From the NCBI GenBank assembly GCA_035048485.1, contig CM068589.1, positions 5,933,229-5,997,228 of the forward strand: DNA of 64,000 nt, written 5' to 3'. The notes under the pieces were generated by a model that searched no databases, had not been told where the DNA came from, and worked only from the letters and a program-made list of their open reading frames with translations. The position numbers were made by a program, and so were the translations under genes. How positions within the stretch are numbered: position 1 is the first letter of the stretch; each line of letters opens with the position of its first letter. Source of the DNA: Pteria penguin (lineage: Eukaryota; Mollusca; Bivalvia; Pterioida; Pteriidae). This document shows positions 1 to 11,292 of this stretch, in pieces.

Positions 1-2086
1 CCAAATTGACATATGGTTGTATGTTCCACTGTTGCATCTTTGTCAATGCATTTTGCTGGATGATGACTTTAGTGATAGGTGTTCCTAGCTTTAGTTTGTA
101 TGTTTAGATAAACACAGTAAGCAGACAAGCAATCATCTTTCTTCCAAGGATCTAATAGGTTTATTATAGGTTTCATAAACAATAAATACAGTGCTTCAGA
201 ATGACACTTCAGCAATGTTTAGTGCAAACGCAAGGATTTCATCTATTTATGTTTAACATCATAATATCTGCCATAGTCCTCAAGTGCTTGAGATCAGAAT
301 TTTTTCTTTGTACCGTTGTGCATTATTTGTTATACAATGGGAGTTTGTTGTATACTTTTAAACTTTGCAAAGTACCTGAATTATGAAACAACATCATCAT
401 TATTTGGTCTATAAAAATAGGATATTCTCTATCATTTGCTATTGATCTCATACTCAAATCCATACTCTCTGGAGTTAATACCAAAATTAGTAATACATAT
501 TGCCAGTTTTTGTATTAAAAAAAACATCCACTGGTTATTTTTCATTGACACCAATTCCTTTAATTGAATAAAAATATCAAGTAGACATTCAATGAGAAAG
601 TGTGTTATATAAAGTGTGATATAGTTTTAAGCTCAAGTTTCTGTAGTTGATGAGAGTGAATTGGATATAATGAAAGCAAACTAAATGAGCTATTTATTGG
701 AGAAGAAGAAGCACTTGCCAGACATTTTAATGAAATAGCAAGTGAAATACTAAAATGTAGTCAAAGAACACGGCATTATGTACCAAGCTAAATATGTGTA
801 TAATGTTCTCTATAAGTTTTCATCTTTTCTAGTGTTCATGATAACTAGACTATTATATACTTACAAGATACAATCTGATAAAGAAAACACAGTTCAAAAT
901 TCACACACACACAAAAGGTAAATTCTCCGCCATACATGTGACAGAGTGCCGGAAAGTTAACTTTTTTTCGGACATATGATAGAACGCTGTCCCACCTCTT
1001 GTCATCAGTATCAGTAATGCATTTTCCTTGGTTGCTTGTTTAGTTGCCTTTAACAGTATATTTGTCGCCGAATTTTCAGTATCCTGTGAAAGTAGAAGCG
1101 GCGAATGTCTCGCAGGTTGTTATAATGTCAAGGTCAAACAAACAATATATAGGAACCCCTGTAAAACACTCTACATATGTATTTAAAAATTGGCAATACA
1201 CTTGGTGCCTAAACCATTAAAACAGACGTGGCTGCACCGTTCTCCTTAGCAGAAACGTATCACATATACATATATGCTTTTATTATTTTGTTTTGTTTAA
1301 ATGTATTTAACAGAAGCTTAGTAATCTTGTTCCTTCTTCTTCCTCTCTGAACAGACTTTCCCACCTCTTGTTATCAGTATTTATGGTGCATGTTTAGTTA
1401 CCTGTAACAGTACAATTCTCGCTGAATTTTCAGTTCTCCTGCAGAAGCGGCGACTGTCTCGAAGGATTACATAATGTCAAGGTCATGTATACGCTTGTAC
1501 AAACAATATATAGGAACCCATATCAGCGCTTATGAAGCTTAAATGTTAAGATGAAAAAGATGCACACAAACCTATTGTAAACTGGTCGAAACTTATTGAA
1601 CAGATTTCTTCGACTGGGAAAACTTTAGAAACGGTGCTAAAAACATAGTGTGGTTCAGGTCACCATAAACATAGTTTCTTTACCTAACTTACGAGTATCC
1701 TTAGGGTTGTCGTAGATTTACGACTGACATCACACATCAGTGACACATATGACGTCACTCGTAAATTTACGCTTTAAGTGACTTACGAGCACTCTTAGGG
1801 TTGATGAGACCTGATTTGCAAACATATGCAATATTGTCGGTGGTTCAATCTGCATAACCTAGACCATATTTTATTTAATGCTTATTTATATAATTAATTA
1901 TATAAGCTACTTTATGATCATTGACGACATCATGGAAGAATGCTTTGTAGTGCCTCCGAATTTCTTAATACAGGAAATCCTACACTGAGGATCCACTCAT
2001 ATACTACTAATTCCTCCTTTTCGTGTTTCGCCCTCTTCCTGGTCTAAGATTAAATGTAATGGTGGATGTTGCCGGCCTTTTTTACA
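1..2086. other. non-coding, AT-rich; one direct duplication
   Basis: I see no supportable exon here. The only clear structure is a diverged direct duplication (listed separately) and a short pair of repeats near 1686-1805 that share 'cttacgag' followed by 'cttagggttg' around a TGACGTCA palindrome at about 1750. Short open frames in this stretch lack splice context and look like chance. Confidence 0.6.
990..1530 (+). repeat. diverged direct duplication (two ~175-bp copies)
   Basis: Copy 1 spans about 990-1165 and copy 2 about 1352-1525. Both contain 'cccacctcttgt.atcagta', 'gctgaattttcag' or a close variant, 'agaagcggcga.tgtctcg', 'aatgtcaaggtca' and 'aacaatatataggaaccc'. The copies differ by small indels, so the duplication is old. 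No coding content is visible. Confidence 0.75.
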
Positions 2087-2220
2087 AGGCAAAGATAAAG
2101 TTGATACCAATTTCCATTCGTCACAACCCTCAAAACAGATCAATATACCAGGATGCTCCTATCTTTCAAATTTTAACATTAAGTACATCGATGACAGTTT
2201 CATTGGGTCAATTCTTGTGA
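2087..2220 (+). pseudogene. relic of a receptor B-type exon
   Basis: In the frame beginning around 2087 the peptide reads DKVDTNF..., then NIPGCSYLSNF, KYIDDS, LVKVVVLDNK and a TGA stop at about 2218. This matches the B exons of the receptor gene downstream, especially exon B2 at 19899-20109 (NIPGWSYLSTC, RFIDDV, VMNVTVVDDK). The match is visible at DNA level too: 'aatataccaggatg' followed by 'tcctatct' occurs in both. The conserved Trp has become Cys and the conserved Cys of STC has become Phe. There is no clear donor and no recognisable C-type exon after it. It looks like a dead fragment of a neighbouring paralogue or an old partial duplication. Homology is well supported; the exon limits are approximate. 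Confidence 0.7.
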
Positions 2221-2567
2221 AAGTTGTCGTCTTAGACAACAAACGTCTTTGAACACTAACCCCATCTCAAAGAAACGCATCATAGTTTCAGATGTGATAT
2301 ACAGTATGTTTAATTGTATATAGTAACTAATGTGGCTGTACAGCATGCAAACCATGGTTAATCCATCGGTAAAACAGTGGCGATGATACCTGTTTACATT
2401 TCTACATTAACCACACAATTCAAATCACTTTCACAGACTTTAATTTACTTCTGCTACTTCATCATAGTCAGATATTTTTTATAATTTTTTGTATGTTTAA
2501 TGATACTTTTCGTGTGTCCGTCGGTGATTTTTTTTTCATGTATTAAGATCACTCATCCTTTCTTTTT

Positions 2568-3531
2568 AATAGTTTGAGCTTATAATATGACGAGGTTAGT
2601 TTCTCCTTGATTGCTGTGTAAATAATGTTATTTATATTCCATTACCTCGTACCAGGTCAAAGAACAGTTAAATTACCCAACTTCCAGCAAGATTTACACA
2701 ACATCCTACATCTGAGCTAAATACAATCCATATATCAAAATGTTTGTCAGACCCTTCTCTATCAGACTTTTAACAGTTTATTATAGGTTATTGAACTTAA
2801 TTTCGAGAACATCCTACTGGAAAGGGGTCACCCCAAAAATATGCCAAAATTCAAATGCAAACAACAATCCCTTTTTAGGTCATAGAATCTTTACATTAGC
2901 GAAATGAGATAAAAAAAATTATGATTTTACAGCAAAATCAATCTTTATTTAAATTTCAAATTTCAAATCCAAATTTATGCCCATTTTCAGTACACTCCAG
3001 ATTTGTCAATGAGGAGTAATTAACGAGAGCCGTAATTGGCTGATGTGATGTTGGGAGAGAGGAACTACTATTTAAATGTATCAGGGGATGTAATTGGATG
3101 AAATTATCTGATCAATCGATAACGATTGATTCTGCTGTAAAATCATGAGTTTTTATCTCATATCGCTAATATAAAGATTTTATGACCTCAAAAGGGATTG
3201 TTGTTTACATTTGAATTTTGGCAAATTTTGGGGATGACCCCTTTCTAGCAAGAGTTTCTCGAAATTAAGGAAGATAAGCTATGGCGAACTGTTAAAATTC
3301 TAATAGAGGAAGGTCTGACACAACATTTTGATATATGGATTTTATATAGCTCAGATGTAGGGTGTTGTGTAAATCTTGCTGGAAGTCTAACGTAAGCTAT
3401 TTAACGTGGAACCTATGGGAAATGCAATTACTTTTTTTTCACCTGGTACAAGGTTTAGGAATATATACAACATTATTTACACAGCAATCAAGGAGAAAAC
3501 TAACGTCGTCATATTTTAAGCTCAAACTATT
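2568..3531. mobile_element. foldback/MITE-like element, long inverted arms
   Basis: The left arm (about 2568-2945) and right arm (about 3115-3531) are inverted copies. 'aatagtttgagctt' at the left outer end pairs with 'aagctcaaactatt' at the right. Further inside, 'cttccagcaagatttacacaacatcctacatctgagct' type sequence is mirrored, as is 'gattttacagca'. The central 170 bp is unpaired. No coding capacity is seen. A diverged relative of the left arm lies at 30150-30420. Confidence 0.85.
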
Positions 3532-4526
3532 CAGATGAATGGCATTACTGTTCTTTTACATTTATGACAACGACGTCTTTAGAGACAAGACGCGCTGTTG
3601 TATATGAGTACAGTAATGTATCATTTAACTATTACTTCATTATTTAGTAGCACTTACATATGTATGCGTGCAGTATTTTAGTTTTGATCAAGATCTGGTA
3701 TACAACATAAACACATACCTCAAGGATAATATGAAGTTATGCCTAATATTACATAACGAGAAGTTTAAACGGTGTTTGCTGCATGCCTAAACACTTAAAA
3801 ATAAGGAAATGAATACATAACATTGTGCAATGTGTCTTACGATCGGATATTCAAATCCATTTTTATATATAGCACATGATTATAACATGTAAGTACAGCG
3901 AAAGAACAAAAATTAGGACATGTGGTTTGGGGTCAACGAGGAGAATTGCTTACGACATTTAATGTAGTTGTATTCCAGTTGTCGTATTCCTTATAAGTGT
4001 TGAATCTGCGTAGAGATAATTCATCACAGTCATTGTTACCCACAAGTATCCTTCGAAATAGGAAAGTAACCGGTGTAACATGACTTTGGCACTAACAACA
4101 ATGTACCACACTGGATACACACGGACCTCTGAAATTCAGAGGTGAGGCCAGGTGCCTGGGAGAAGTGAGCGTTTCCTGTTTGGTGATCCAAACCGAAACA
4201 AATATAATTCAGTACTGTATATATATAAATTAATGTTAATAAACACTATGTAGAAAGCGCCACAGCCACACATCATCGAGAGAAATGGTATAATAACACT
4301 TAAGACAAACCTTTAAACATTAGGAAGAACACTTATTTCAGGAATATATGAACATTTAGGTAATTCTCTATACAAATTATCATTGGACTGATGTAGTTCC
4401 GGGAGAATCTTTTAATTTTTACTGATATTCTCGTTCCAGTAATCCCTGTCCCAAAGAACATTTATGTGAAATATAACAACATTTTGATGAATGGTTTAAG
4501 ATGTATGAGGCATTTCCCCATGTTTG
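3532..4526. other. non-coding spacer
   Basis: AT-rich sequence in which I see no exon, RNA gene or clear repeat. Confidence 0.5.
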
Positions 4527-4690
4527 AGGGGCAGGGTTGGTAAAGGGGTTATGGCTTTTGGCGCCGACGATCGGGGTTCGATTCCCCGACTGCGCCACTG
4601 CGTTTAAGAGGTCAATTGCCCCATGCTCACATGTCGCGATATAACTGAAAAATTGTTGAAAGAGACGTTAACCAAAAATCAACCAACCCA
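4527..4690 (+). mobile_element. tRNA-derived SINE, family A
   Basis: The head resembles a tRNA gene, with an A-box-like 'ggttggtaaaggggtta' and a perfect B-box-like 'ggttcgattcc'. It is followed by the family tail 'cgatataactgaaa.attgttgaaag.gacgttaa.c' and a short CAAC-rich end. The same tail occurs at 15331-15495, 19626-19706 and (truncated) 57805-57925. It is a retroposon, not a functional tRNA gene. Confidence 0.85.
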
Positions 4691-4904
4691 CTAGGATATC
4701 TGCTGAGTGACCATTACCTAGCAGAAATTACCTTAGTTGAAAATTCCTTGTCACACGGAACAGTTGTGTGAAATACGATGGATATAAGGTCTTTCCAAGC
4801 ATTTTGGAAATCCAAATGTTGAGTGATCTTGACTTTGCAGAAATGACATTGGGTAACTTTTGTTCAAATTTAGTCTCTCATGGAATATTCTTTTTAAATC
4901 TAAT

Positions 4905-5143
4905 AGACCCTTTCGCAATAACTGCGGGACAGTTCTTCGCGCCTGCGCATAAACGCTTCCGGGGGGGGGGGGGGTACCCACTAGGGGCGCTATATAAACT
5001 ATACCAAAATAGCAATCTTTAAAGGACAAATTAATATATTTAGGATGAGTTTTGGATGTGGACATTTGTTGTTATCGATAAATTTGATATTGAAGAATAA
5101 ATTAAAATAGAGCTTTCAACATGTCATCACCTTGACAACTCAG
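4905..5143 (+). repeat. left terminal inverted repeat
   Basis: About 239 bp, nearly identical to the complement of 9640-9868. It contains a poly-G run of about 14 at ~4970 that is matched by a poly-C run in the right copy. The inner edge is at 'cttgacaactcag'. An A/T-rich block with 'atcgataaatttgatattga' is shared by both. Confidence 0.93.
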
Positions 5144-5226
5144 ATATCAACTTCCTTTTTCATACATAAAGTGTAAAGACCGCCATTTTCAAGTTTGATA
5201 CGCACAAATTTGCAGTTTTACGAAAT

Positions 5227-7425
5227 ATGAGTTCTGTAATGGAAAGAACAACTTTGGAAAACATCGTTCCATGTATTGCGACTGTTGAGAATCCACCAGC
5301 ATTTATGTCTGTGCCTTATTCACCTTTAAACACGCTTTCTCCTGATCTACCCAAAGTAACATTAGCTAGCGTACATAACCAGTATGATATGGTTATGGCT
5401 GCGCCTTGTGAATGACAAACCTGTGAATAATGCTAAGGGTCTTGAGAGAACCGAACAACACTTTGATGGTGGCGATGTTTCCAATATACAGTTTGCAAAG
5501 GTATACATATGCCGATCTGTACATAAATTTCAATTTAGGAACTTCTCCCCGAAAAACCTCCGACTCCTACATCTAGTAGTCCCAAGTACGATCAGGAGTG
5601 GAATTGCTTGCCCACCACAAATGAAACTAGACTCTTAATTACTCTTATTTACCTGATACTTGAATTATATTCATCGTATACTATTTCTGAAAGTTTAGTT
5701 TGCAGTTCACAAGATAAACACCAGTCACCAGAATAACAAATCTCTTGTGACAGTCACACAAATTTGTCAAGACGACAAGAGTCAATTCCTCAATACATTT
5801 AAGATTTATTATTATAATTTCATGATGTAACAGTTCTTTTATTCTAACTCATTAGTTATCTGTAAAGAATGGCCTAGTACCAAATACATGCATGTCTTGT
5901 AAATTGTCAACAGTCAAATTTTAAAATATTTTTACATCTTCAAATTCAGCTGTAAGAAAATGTATATTGCTAATGTAGATATATTCATGCATGGTATATA
6001 TTTATTTGTGTATTTACTTACAATTCCAAGTTAAGGAGAGTTTGTTCTGTAGTTACTGGAATGTGTTTGCAGATAAATTTTTAAATCAATTAAGGTGCAT
6101 ATATTCTATGTAAATGCAGATGTAAATATAAATTTCAAAGTATGCAACCAAATGAAAAACAAGCAATTCTAAATACATGTATGAATACACACATAAACCT
6201 ATATGACTTTAAATGACTACAACAATGTGAAGAGTTATCATGAGTGATTTTCATCTCTCATTTATTTTTCAGATTAATGACACTTTTGTATATATGAGAG
6301 CTTTCTGTATGGCATCATTTAAGAAGCAGAGGTATCAAGTATTCCTGTGTTTCTCTCAGAAAGAGCATCTTGAGTTTGCTTACTGCCAGTGTTCCATCGG
6401 GTAAATAATCATGATAAGTGTGAAAATATAGCTTTCATTAATTAAAGGAAATAAAGACACAATATTCCAATGTTACTTGTTATGTCCACAGAATGATATA
6501 TTGGCATCTAGTGTTTGGCCTTTTTGCATGGAATTCTGACCATTCAATGTCATACCTTTGAACTTAACTTACATATACAGTAAAAATAAGTTTTATTTAT
6601 AAAAGAACAGCCTGTATATATTGGACTCATGTCGTGATCTCAAAGTAGCATTTTGTGCATAAACTGAACTTGTATATAAGGGGACACCTGTAACTAAAGG
6701 ACACCTACCTTCAGTCACTCTGATGTCCTTTGGTCAGGGTTTTATTGTAATGTAAATATCAATATCTGAATGTTTTTATTTGAATTTCAGGTTAGGCCAA
6801 TCCTGCAGCCTTGTTGGTGCTTTGCTGTTTGCCCTTCATGCGTTAGGTAAAAGCAAGCCGTACCTGGGTGAAAGCTGTACATCTCGTCCCTGTCAGTGGA
6901 ATGTACCAAGAGCTATGAAACTAAGAGCTACGTCACTATCGTAGTGGAACCTGCGAAAACCAAATGTAGCAAGCAGCATAGAGTGTGATGACATCAAGAA
7001 GCCATTAGAATTTGACCCTCGACACCCATTCCAAAGAGAGTTCAACTATAGCAATGGTCTCCTCTTTCTGCAGGAATTGCATCAGGCTATTCCCAACACA
7101 GGTTATATATTACAAAGTCTTGTCTAGAGATTGATGGGAACCAAATTCAAATCCTTTTTCAACTGCTCTTCCATTAAGACAATGCCAGTGTGCTCCTTAA
7201 TATTATTAACAACTACTCAATTGTGTTATACCTGTAGATACATTTATTAATAATATTGATAATATAATCAGTTTAGTAAGCCTTTTTTAAATAACATGGC
7301 AGGCATGGGGCAGCTTTGGAATATTCCAGACGTTGCTCCAGAAGCTGTTGAAGAGGAAGTGGTCCAGACTTCTATAGATCCCCAGGAAAGCAATATGCAG
7401 TTGTTGGTCTTTTGTGAAGAGAACT
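5227..7425 (+). pseudogene. SWIM / YqaJ-type transposon gene, decayed and truncated
   Basis: Four exons with consistent phases: 5227-5500, 6273-6400, 6791-7101 and 7303-7425. Exon 1 needs a frameshift at about 5400-5450; it ends in DVSNIQFAK after a SAP-like stretch. Exons 2-3 give a SWIM zinc finger (YCQCSIG, then QSCSLVGALLFALHALG) followed by CTSRPCQWNVPRA and FDPRHPF. That order is typical of invertebrate SWIM-YqaJ proteins. The last zinc ligand, normally His, is Leu here. An in-frame TAG interrupts exon 3 at about 6942, and the frame stays open on both sides. Exon 4 ends at a perfect gtaagt donor. The YqaJ nuclease domain expected downstream is not found. The protein would belong to the transposon, not the host. 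Confidence 0.85.
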
Positions 7426-7573
7426 GTAAGTAAAATTTTGATAATTGTTTTATTGAAAAAATTCATTTTGATGCTTCTTTTATTTCAGAAATGATGCCAC
7501 TTCTACAAAGCTTCTTTTACAAACATGTTTTTGCACATGATAATTATCAATGTTTTGTTTTCTGTGCTTAATT

Positions 7574-7765
7574 GTACAGCATTGAGCAGATTTTCTTTTA
7601 TTTCCAGACTTCAAGGCATTTATTTCTGGCATAAAGGGCAAGAATTCAATAGCTTTAAATATGAAGATAAGCACTTTCTGCACAACATGCAGCATTGAGC
7701 AGAATTTCCTTTAATTTCCAGATTTTAAGGCATTTATTTCTGGTGTACAGGGCAGGAGTTCTCAA
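7574..7765 (+). repeat. ~115-bp tandem duplication inside the transposon
   Basis: 'cattgagcagattttcttttatttccagacttcaaggcatttatttctgg' type sequence at about 7580-7640 recurs at 7693-7755 with a handful of changes. Each copy contains a candidate 3' splice site (ttccag). The duplicate follows exon 4 of the decayed SWIM gene and may have contributed to its inactivation. Confidence 0.75.
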
Positions 7766-7982
7766 AGCAGGCGACAAAGAGTGGGGTGGCACCCATGATA
7801 CCCCTGCCACAAAGCAGCTAATACGGAGTAAACTCTCCGGGGGACCTGTGGCCATTTGTATGTTGCAATTAATTCAAAGACTGCATAAAGAGTCACAAGC
7901 ACAAATTAAATTTAATATTATTTAAAAATATAATAAATATCACTATTGCATAGTAAACATCATGTAATTAATAATATCTTTT

Positions 7983-9591
7983 TCACATATTTGAATAAAC
8001 ATAATAATGGTCGGCAAAGGTCGGTATTGCTGTGTAAAACTTCATCATGGCATCCTTGTCTCTTATCCTGTCTACACTCCATCGATGATGATTTAACTCT
8101 GCTTTCACTCTCTGTAGTTCTTCTCGGAGTTGTTGATTTTCTAATAGCAGTGGATCGGGTTCACACTGTATCCCTTGGTCTTAATAAAAAAGATTACAAG
8201 AATAATTGCTACATTCCTGATATATATCTATATCATTTACTTTCACATGTAATACACATTTTGATAGATTGTTAAAAAAAAATTAAATTCATTCCTGTAG
8301 TGCAAATGTAAAATTTATATATAATCTCTTATACTGCAAAAGTGTTGACCATGCATTTAATGTAGGTGTGGCCTGGAGGTAGATGAGATCTTTAAAATTG
8401 ATATCAAGAGCCACAGTAGGTGTGGCATATTATAGAGCTCTGATAGCTTTGGGTGGGTTATTAGCATTTGTGTCATGCATCAGTCAGATGCAGTTATCAT
8501 ATAATGAAACACTTGCAACAATCATAGATTGACTAGATAAACAAAAAACAAGCAAATTAATGATGTAAACACACCTTGGTAGGTAACACTGGTGTCTATA
8601 TCGTCAAAATGAAGTATAACGCTCAATGGAACATCAAAGATAACTGCTTGCTACTGGCCTCATATTCACTCTGCTTCTTCTCTGCTTCATCAAAACCTAA
8701 AAATAATGTAAGAATATTAAAAATTTTTACAGAAAATTGTCAAAATACAGGGATTTTGAACAAATTTGGGGTCACTGCCAGGGGGGGGGGTTGCCCCCTG
8801 CATTCTCAACTAAATCCGCTACTGGCTTTTAAATGGTGTCATTATAAAGACTGACAACAGCAAGACCTGAGACTAAGCAGGGTTTAAAGCACTACCACCA
8901 AGTCTTGCCAGCTTTAAATTATCAGTACACAAATTATGTCATCAGATTGCACCCTTGCACCAATTTCCGGTCAAAACTGTGTATAAACTATAATGCCATT
9001 AATGGTGCATTCATTTCACAAATACATGTATAGTAAGTTGAGTAATAGACTATGATTTTTACAAAATAAACTCCATTATTAGGCATTTAGAAATTATTTT
9101 ACTTTTATTAATGAAAAATAAAATGATCAGCTGCTATTGCAAAACACTGTCATTTAAAACTGACAAGACATTTATTTGTTCTTCTCTCTATCCATGACCT
9201 AGTTTCGTTTCGCATTTTTGCGACTGAAATTATAGAAGTTTTAGTAAACTTTACAAGAAATATTACTTTTATGTAAGTTTTACCTTCAGTAAATTTCTTC
9301 TTGAGGTCCTATCTTCCCTCTGTCTGTCAGTTGCCACGTCTTTGTAGCTGAAAATAGTAGGTGCAACGTCGTCTCCGTCGTCACTGTGCCATCCTCCCTC
9401 GAAATGCTTGCCACTTGGAATAGATCCTGGTATTCTCGTTTGGTATGAAGTCTGCGCGATTGACGGCTCTAATCTATATATAGTCTTCTATTGTGGGAAT
9501 TCTTCGGAAACCTGTAAAACTTCAGTCCTCTCGCTTTGGTCGTCGCATTATTTTCATTAGAGCAGCGAAATACACAACAATGTTTCACCAT
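7983..9591 (-). pseudogene. THAP-domain transposase, decayed, DDE domain lost
   Basis: Minus-strand exons: 9591-9284, 8696-8575 and 8179-7983. Exon 1 begins MVKHCCVFRCSNENN and continues GLKFYRFPKN, NRADFIPNENTRI, SKHFEGGW and VAPTIF. That is a THAP zinc finger (C2CH: CCVFRC early, SKHF late) broken by a stop and at least two frameshifts. Exon 2 has one frameshift and ends in a phase-1 donor that matches exon 3. Exon 3 encodes LLLENQQLREELQRVKAEL, a coiled coil, then DAMMKFYTAIPTF and a stop. This is the linker and helix-turn-helix start of THAP/DDE transposases. The catalytic DDE region that should follow is absent. It lies convergent to the SWIM gene, as expected for a two-gene transposon. 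Confidence 0.87.
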
Positions 9592-9639
9592 CTTGAATCG
9601 TAGTGTAAGGGCGCCAAAGGGGAAATTTGCAGCTTACAA

Positions 9640-9868
9640 CTGAGTTGTCAAGGTGATGACATGTTGAAAGCTCTATTTAAATTTATTGTTCAATATCAAA
9701 TTTATCGATAACAACAAATGTCCACACCCAAAACTCATCCTAAATATATTAATTTATCCTTTAAAGATTGCTATTTTGGTATAGTTTATATAGCACCCCA
9801 AGCGGTTACCCCCCCCCCCCCCCCGGAAGCGTTTATGCGCAGGCGCGAGAATTAGTGCGAAAGGGTCT
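9640..9868 (-). repeat. right terminal inverted repeat
   Basis: Inverted copy of 4905-5143, starting 'ctgagttgtcaaggtgatga' and ending 'gcgaaagggtct'. Differences from the left copy are scattered substitutions and a slightly longer C run. Confidence 0.93.
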
Positions 9869-9984
9869 ATAGAATTTTAATGAATAGTATTAGAGATAAG
9901 AGTCCTTTCACAATATTTGAGTTTATGATTATCACTGGCTGCATGAGAATGGTTAGAAGACAAATGACTAATCACGGATAAGCA

Positions 9985-10055
9985 TATGATAAAGAAAAAG
10001 AGGAGTTACTGGCTCAGTTATGTGGCAGAAGTCACCATGGAGCTATACAATACAT
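9985..10055 (-). repeat. interspersed repeat fragment (copy 1 of 3)
   Basis: Complement of a sequence containing 'agctccatggtgacttctg' and 'actgagccagtaactcctc'. It is shared with 16795-16855 and 28717-28770, both on +. No coding content; family unknown. Confidence 0.8.
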
Positions 10056-10812
10056 GAATATCAATAATATACTAGCACATATAACACATTGCAAAAATAT
10101 TTGATTGAGGAGACATGGTCCTGTACATCAAGTACACAAAAACACATTACAAATAGAATTTTACCAGTTGCTTACGCCATACGTATGCTATATGTCATAC
10201 ATATATGTCTTCCTTTTTAAAATAGACAGAGAAAGAAGTAAATAAAAAAAGAATGAATGAATGAGCGCTATGACTGTATGAGCGCTATGATTGAATGAAC
10301 GCTATGATATAATGCGACATGAATGGAGAACGTCTGTTCATTGCACGGCCTAAGAGTCACGATATCTGATGACTAATTCATGACTAATACATACGGCACC
10401 AATCTGAAAGAAGTACCGAATTGTTAATCATATCTTGACGTCCATTGAATAATAAGATAAAATATAGATAAATAATAACAAGATTGTTGGTCACCGTTAC
10501 ACGTTCAGTGCAAAATTCATGAAATATGAAAATATCTAAATTATTTTCGTGCGTAATATTCATAGTATTCTAAACTATGTATGCTTACAGTTTCTTCATT
10601 AACATCAATTTAATCATTTATTGTCAGCAATTAATACTATTTACAGCTTGTGTATCTCATATTCCCATCTGCAATAATTATGCACTCAATCATACCACAA
10701 ATAGTTTTAAGATAATTACCTGTTACGAGCGCGCTGTGCTGAATATAAAGGGTTTACCTAATATTGATTTAGTGTTTAAATATTCCTGCTGCAAAATGTG
10801 CGTTTTACATTC

Positions 10813-10875
10813 TGATACCCCGGCCTCCCGATCAGGAGTCCAACGCGATACCACTAGGCCACGTCGGCTTATATC
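10813..10875 (-). mobile_element. SINE family B, head remnant
   Basis: Read on the minus strand: 'aagccgacgtggcctagtgg', then 'tcgcgttggactcctgatcg', then 'ggaggccggggt'. This is the tRNA-like head seen at the start of the family B copies at 32515 (-) and 52047 (+). The B box is poor and the tail is absent. Confidence 0.65.
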
Positions 10876-11139
10876 GAAGTTATGAAGTAAAGAAGGTAAT
10901 ACATGGTCAGTAGCAGAAGATGATATTCTAAATGCGTAGTTACTGCAATTTAGATAACGTTGGCGCACGCGCAAATAATCATCAATAATAATGTCAACTT
11001 TAAGCTTAATTTGTAAAACATGACAGCTAAGAATTGAGAAGTCTAATATATACAATAAACGCTTTGTACGAAAGAATGAAAAAAAACCTAAATATTGTTA
11101 TGTTATACTCTTTAAAACCTGACTTTTACAAAATTATCA

Positions 11140-11292
11140 TCATGGTAATTATTATTATTATGATAATAATGACAATGATTATGATGATTTTTAGTAGTAG
11201 TAGCATCATCATCATCATCATCATTACTACTACTACTACTATTATCATTATTATTATCATTATTATTATTATTATTATTATCATCATAAATA
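11140..11292. repeat. trinucleotide microsatellite (ATT/ATC/TAC)
   Basis: Interrupted ATT, ATC and TAC triplets run for about 150 bp. They open long low-complexity frames on both strands, which I do not regard as genes. Confidence 0.95.

Larger units (their letters stand above)
4905..9868. mobile_element. DNA transposon with THAP transposase and YqaJ-type gene
   Basis: The ends are inverted: AGACCCTTTCGCA at 4905 on the left and its complement ending at 9868 on the right. Both are flanked by AT, a possible 2-bp target duplication. Two convergent decayed genes start just inside the terminal repeats: a SWIM-domain gene on + (5227-7425) and a THAP-domain transposase on - (9591-7983). From memory, eukaryotic ISL2EU-type elements of the PIF/Harbinger assemblage pair such a transposase with a YqaJ endonuclease gene, so I place it there tentatively. 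Both genes stop short of their catalytic halves at about 7.85-7.98 kb, which implies a central internal deletion. A Tigger-like MITE may sit at about 6577-6757 in one intron. Confidence 0.88.

Noticed and set aside
4540..4610. tRNA gene (good B box, ggttcgattcc)
   Set aside because: No proper cloverleaf or acceptor stem; the shared downstream tail shows a tRNA-derived SINE. Same reasoning for 15331, 32515 (-), 41990 and 52047.
4751..5065. 104-codon minus-strand frame
   Set aside because: Spans the transposon's terminal inverted repeat and its poly-G tract; a chance frame.
5227..7425. Host gene encoding a SWIM-domain protein
   Set aside because: It is enclosed by the transposon's terminal inverted repeats, has a frameshift, a stop and a lost zinc ligand, and lacks the nuclease domain; a transposon pseudogene fits better.
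10577..10885. Alternative signal-peptide start for the receptor
   Set aside because: Hydrophobic start, but the frame runs into a SINE remnant with no suitable phase-1 donor; the exon at 11742-11826 fits phase and splice site exactly.
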